Of a stretch of 64,000 nucleotides of DNA, positions 61,522 to 64,000 are shown in pieces. The notes below the pieces were generated by a model. That model did no database searches. It had not been told where the DNA came from and saw nothing but the letters and a program-made list of their open reading frames with translations. Source of the stretch: Gymnogyps californianus. Taxonomy: Eukaryota; Chordata; Aves; Accipitriformes; Cathartidae. The DNA is taken from contig NC_059471.1 of assembly GCF_018139145.2 (NCBI RefSeq), forward strand, positions 86,078,520 to 86,142,519. The letters are read 5' to 3'. The first letter of the stretch is position 1, and every line of letters begins with the position of its first letter. A program made the position numbers and the translations under genes.

Positions 61522-63188
61522 AAAACAAACATGTAAACATGTTTGCCACACCATAGGAAACCTGATTCGTCTTAAAGAAAGAACAAAACTCTCAAAGGGA
61601 CTCAAGTTTCGCTCTCTGTATCCTACTATGTCAACACCCCACCTCCCTTGACAACGCTGTCTATGATATGTCGTGAATATTACACCTCTGTATACTTGTA
61701 AGAGGTCTTGGGAATGTTACAGGGAATTACTTAATGGGTTCTAGGTTTCAGTCTGAGAGGATCATGGAATAAATCACCAGAAACACAATCCACATTAGAT
61801 TTGGAATAGTCCAGTAAGTGACTGTTTTTCACAGGCATATACCCTTTTTCAGTACACTTTCAGTTGATGCAATCATTGGGTCCTCTGTAACATTGAAGCT
61901 TTTCCAGCGTATTGTGTAATTTTTACACACTTACTCCTGCGACAATTTATACTATGTCAGTGTCCAAGAATCTAAACTACGTATGAGGGACGGGCTAGGC
62001 AGCGTACCAACACACAGCGTAAAGAACATTCCTATGCCACCCCTGCTGCCACACCACACCAAACAATTCCTGCCACTCCTCGGTACTCCAGAAATGTAGG
62101 CATGACTCCTATGGCCTCTTTTCAACATTTAGAAAAGTTACAGATATTTATACCCTGGGACAGTAACATATTTAAACTTCCTTCACCGTTTTGACAGTTG
62201 GCTTTGTAAATCCAAAAATGGAAAGCAAAGGGGTTTACTGTTAAGATAACCACAGGAAACAGCGCACATAACCAAAAGTAAACATATGTAGATGAAAGTG
62301 CTAAAACACCTGTCAGATTGCTAAGACATATATCCAGAAACAGATCTTGGTGCAAAGTCTGAATATTCTGGCACTAAATTATAACTGCATATTATACATT
62401 TAGTCATGTGCATACACGTGCCTTTTAAAAGACTGCAAGTTCAAATACTTAAAAGTTAAGAAATCCCATAAATAAACTTGTCTGTACAATCTAATAGTCC
62501 ACTTAAACATATGAAACTTGACACCATCTTCAATTAGAGAATCAATGTAACTGTTTTCCCCAAACTATTCAGAATGCACGATGAACACAATAAAACCATT
62601 AAAGGTTTAATTCGCTTGTCACTGCTCTGTGTGGTACTGTGCCCCATTTCTTGCAATGCTCAAACCTGGCTTTGAAGACAGAATTTTTTCATTTCTTCAC
62701 AGGCTTGCCTATGACTTTTGTGACTATGATAATGGGGTGATTCATAAGCATGAATGACTGTATCTTCACAAAACCCCTCTGTGATGCAGGAAAACCAACC
62801 CTGCTTTTAACTAGAGAACCAAGGCATATAGATGTTAAGAAAAAAGTACACACTAATCTAGGGTATCTTACTCGATCAAGGACCTGGGTTTTACTGAGCA
62901 CAGAGCTTTAGACAGCATTTTATGTATTGAGAGCATATCTCCCCTTGACTTCAGTTGAGGCTGCAAGTACTTAACAGCTCTGGATTGGTACAATTGAATA
63001 CCCTGAATTTGGTCCAAAAGCAACAATGAGATCCTTTCCAAAATGCATATCATCACAGATCTATCCAAGTGGGAAATAAACATCCAAGCAATACACTTAA
63101 TGAAAACAGAGACTGGGAAATGAGGATGTGCATCAGTTCCATTTCCCCGTCTCTCTGCAGACAGCAGGCAGGAAAGCACATTTCATAC

Positions 63189-63269
63189 CTTTTTCTTCTG
63201 TTCGAGTAGGAAGACATTCTGGCCGTTCAGGAGGTACCTTTTTGATTTCATGCTTTCGATCCGTAGTAC
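63189..63269 (-). CDS. SH3KBP1: SH3KBP1 exon ([20 protein letters not shown]...)
   Basis: The most 5' SH3KBP1 exon in the window: 81 bp, encoding [20 protein letters not shown], then TRTEEK, between a split Gly and a split Glu. Human SH3KBP1 has TTERKHEIKKIPPERPEMLP, then NRTEEK, just after the third SH3 domain. It is a basic, proline-containing linker beginning the proline-rich region. The acceptor is TTTGACAG|GT and the donor G|GTATGA. The exons for the three SH3 domains, which bind Cbl-type PxxxPR ligands, lie beyond the right edge. The paralogue CD2AP is excluded by these near-exact matches. Confidence 0.95.
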
Positions 63270-64000
63270 CTGTCAAAGAAAGGAAAATTTGGAATTCTGA
63301 ACAAGCCAATAAACATGGCCACATAAGATTTAATTCTGCAATTTCTTAGGCTTTTTACATTCTCCAATTTGAAAATGGCTTGCTAAAACTGAACATAAAA
63401 CTAGTTTCAAGTATTTGCTTACACCATAATGACAAAAAAGCAATTGGATGTTTATGTTTTCACAGTAAAGTTCACAGTTTCCAAAGCATGCACCTCAAAA
63501 GAATAGGCACTTTCAGACCATTCTGTGAAAAAAAAAAAAAAAATTCAATAACTACAGATTTTTAAATGTGGACAGATCCTTTACCATTGTAGATATACTT
63601 AACTGAAGAGCAATTCAACAGTGTGGAGAATCATTAGGAATAAATCAATTAATTGGGCATTTCTGCCAAGAGAATACTTAATATAGACAAATATAAAGGG
63701 CCTATTTTACATTATGTTAAACCCCCCCTCTTTTTCACCTCTAGTACTAGCTGTTCACTTCCACATATTAGAAGGATGAGAATAGTAGTACCGACAGTAT
63801 TCTGCAGGACTATTTTAATTGACAGCTTTTGGCCTGGAGGTGTAAGCCTCTGCCGCCTTCTGCCTCTGTATTAGAGACCCTGACATACTGACTTCTGTTG
63901 CTACAACGAATATGGGAACTTGTGGCACCAACAATGGGAAGATTTTGCAAAAATTTCCTGGCACATGCAAGATGCAATCTTCTAGTTCCCGTATTATAAG
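63270..64000 (-). other. SH3KBP1: SH3KBP1 intron, 5' part beyond window
   Basis: AT-rich sequence upstream of the 63189-63269 exon, with a poly-A run of about 15 bases near 63528. No further exon is visible before the window ends. Confidence 0.8.

Larger units (their letters stand above)
58678..63188 (-). other. SH3KBP1: SH3KBP1 intron carrying a short chimeric provirus
   Basis: A 4511-bp intron with donor G|GTATGA. Nearly half of it is the ERV-like insertion at 59457-61521, antisense to the gene. The remainder is AT-rich without recognisable features. Confidence 0.9.

Overview
The window is vertebrate nuclear DNA, most likely from a bird and probably a neoavian. It is AT-rich and intron-rich, has one strong CpG island, a CR1 retroposon tail, and endogenous retroviral LTRs of types I recognise from bird genomes. 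No bacterial, CRISPR or phage-like content was seen.

Two protein-coding genes can be supported, both on the minus strand and both cut by the window edges. On the left, 19006-19333 is coding exon 1 of MAP3K15 (ASK3), inside a CpG island at about 18860-20170. Everything from 1 to 19005 behaves as its first intron; exon 2 was not found. On the right, eight consecutive exons of SH3KBP1 (CIN85) lie between 34009 and 63269. They encode the last 314 residues: proline-rich linker, capping-protein-interacting motif, serine/proline-rich segment and C-terminal coiled coil. All seven internal junctions keep frame. The N-terminal SH3 domains lie beyond the right edge. MAP3K15 downstream of SH3KBP1 on the same strand is the arrangement I recall for the mammalian X chromosome, so this is an old linkage.

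Layout: 1-19005 MAP3K15 intron 1; 19006-19333 MAP3K15 exon 1; 18860-20170 CpG island; 20280-32980 intergenic DNA with GC-rich patches near 23.0-23.4 kb and 29.5-30.8 kb; 32985-34008 SH3KBP1 3' UTR with two polyadenylation-signal clusters; 34009-64000 SH3KBP1 exons and introns. A CR1 tail lies at about 35.3 kb. Two solo LTRs (55222-55817, 57033-57622) and an unusual short provirus (59457-61521) sit in two neighbouring SH3KBP1 introns, all antisense to the gene.

The most unusual object is that provirus. It has a tRNA-Lys-type primer binding site and a polypurine-like tract only about 300 bases apart, no protein-coding internal region, and two LTRs that match only in their last ~117 bases, yet the whole is bounded by a perfect 5-bp duplication (AAAAC). 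Its right LTR also carries a tandem array of 45-52 bp units. Smaller leads are two exon-like segments in SH3KBP1 introns, a secretory-looking ORF in the SH3KBP1 3' UTR, an intronic CpG-dense patch, and a group of octamer motifs. The two cellular genes are not known to share a pathway: MAP3K15 is a stress-activated kinase and SH3KBP1 an endocytic and cytoskeletal adaptor.
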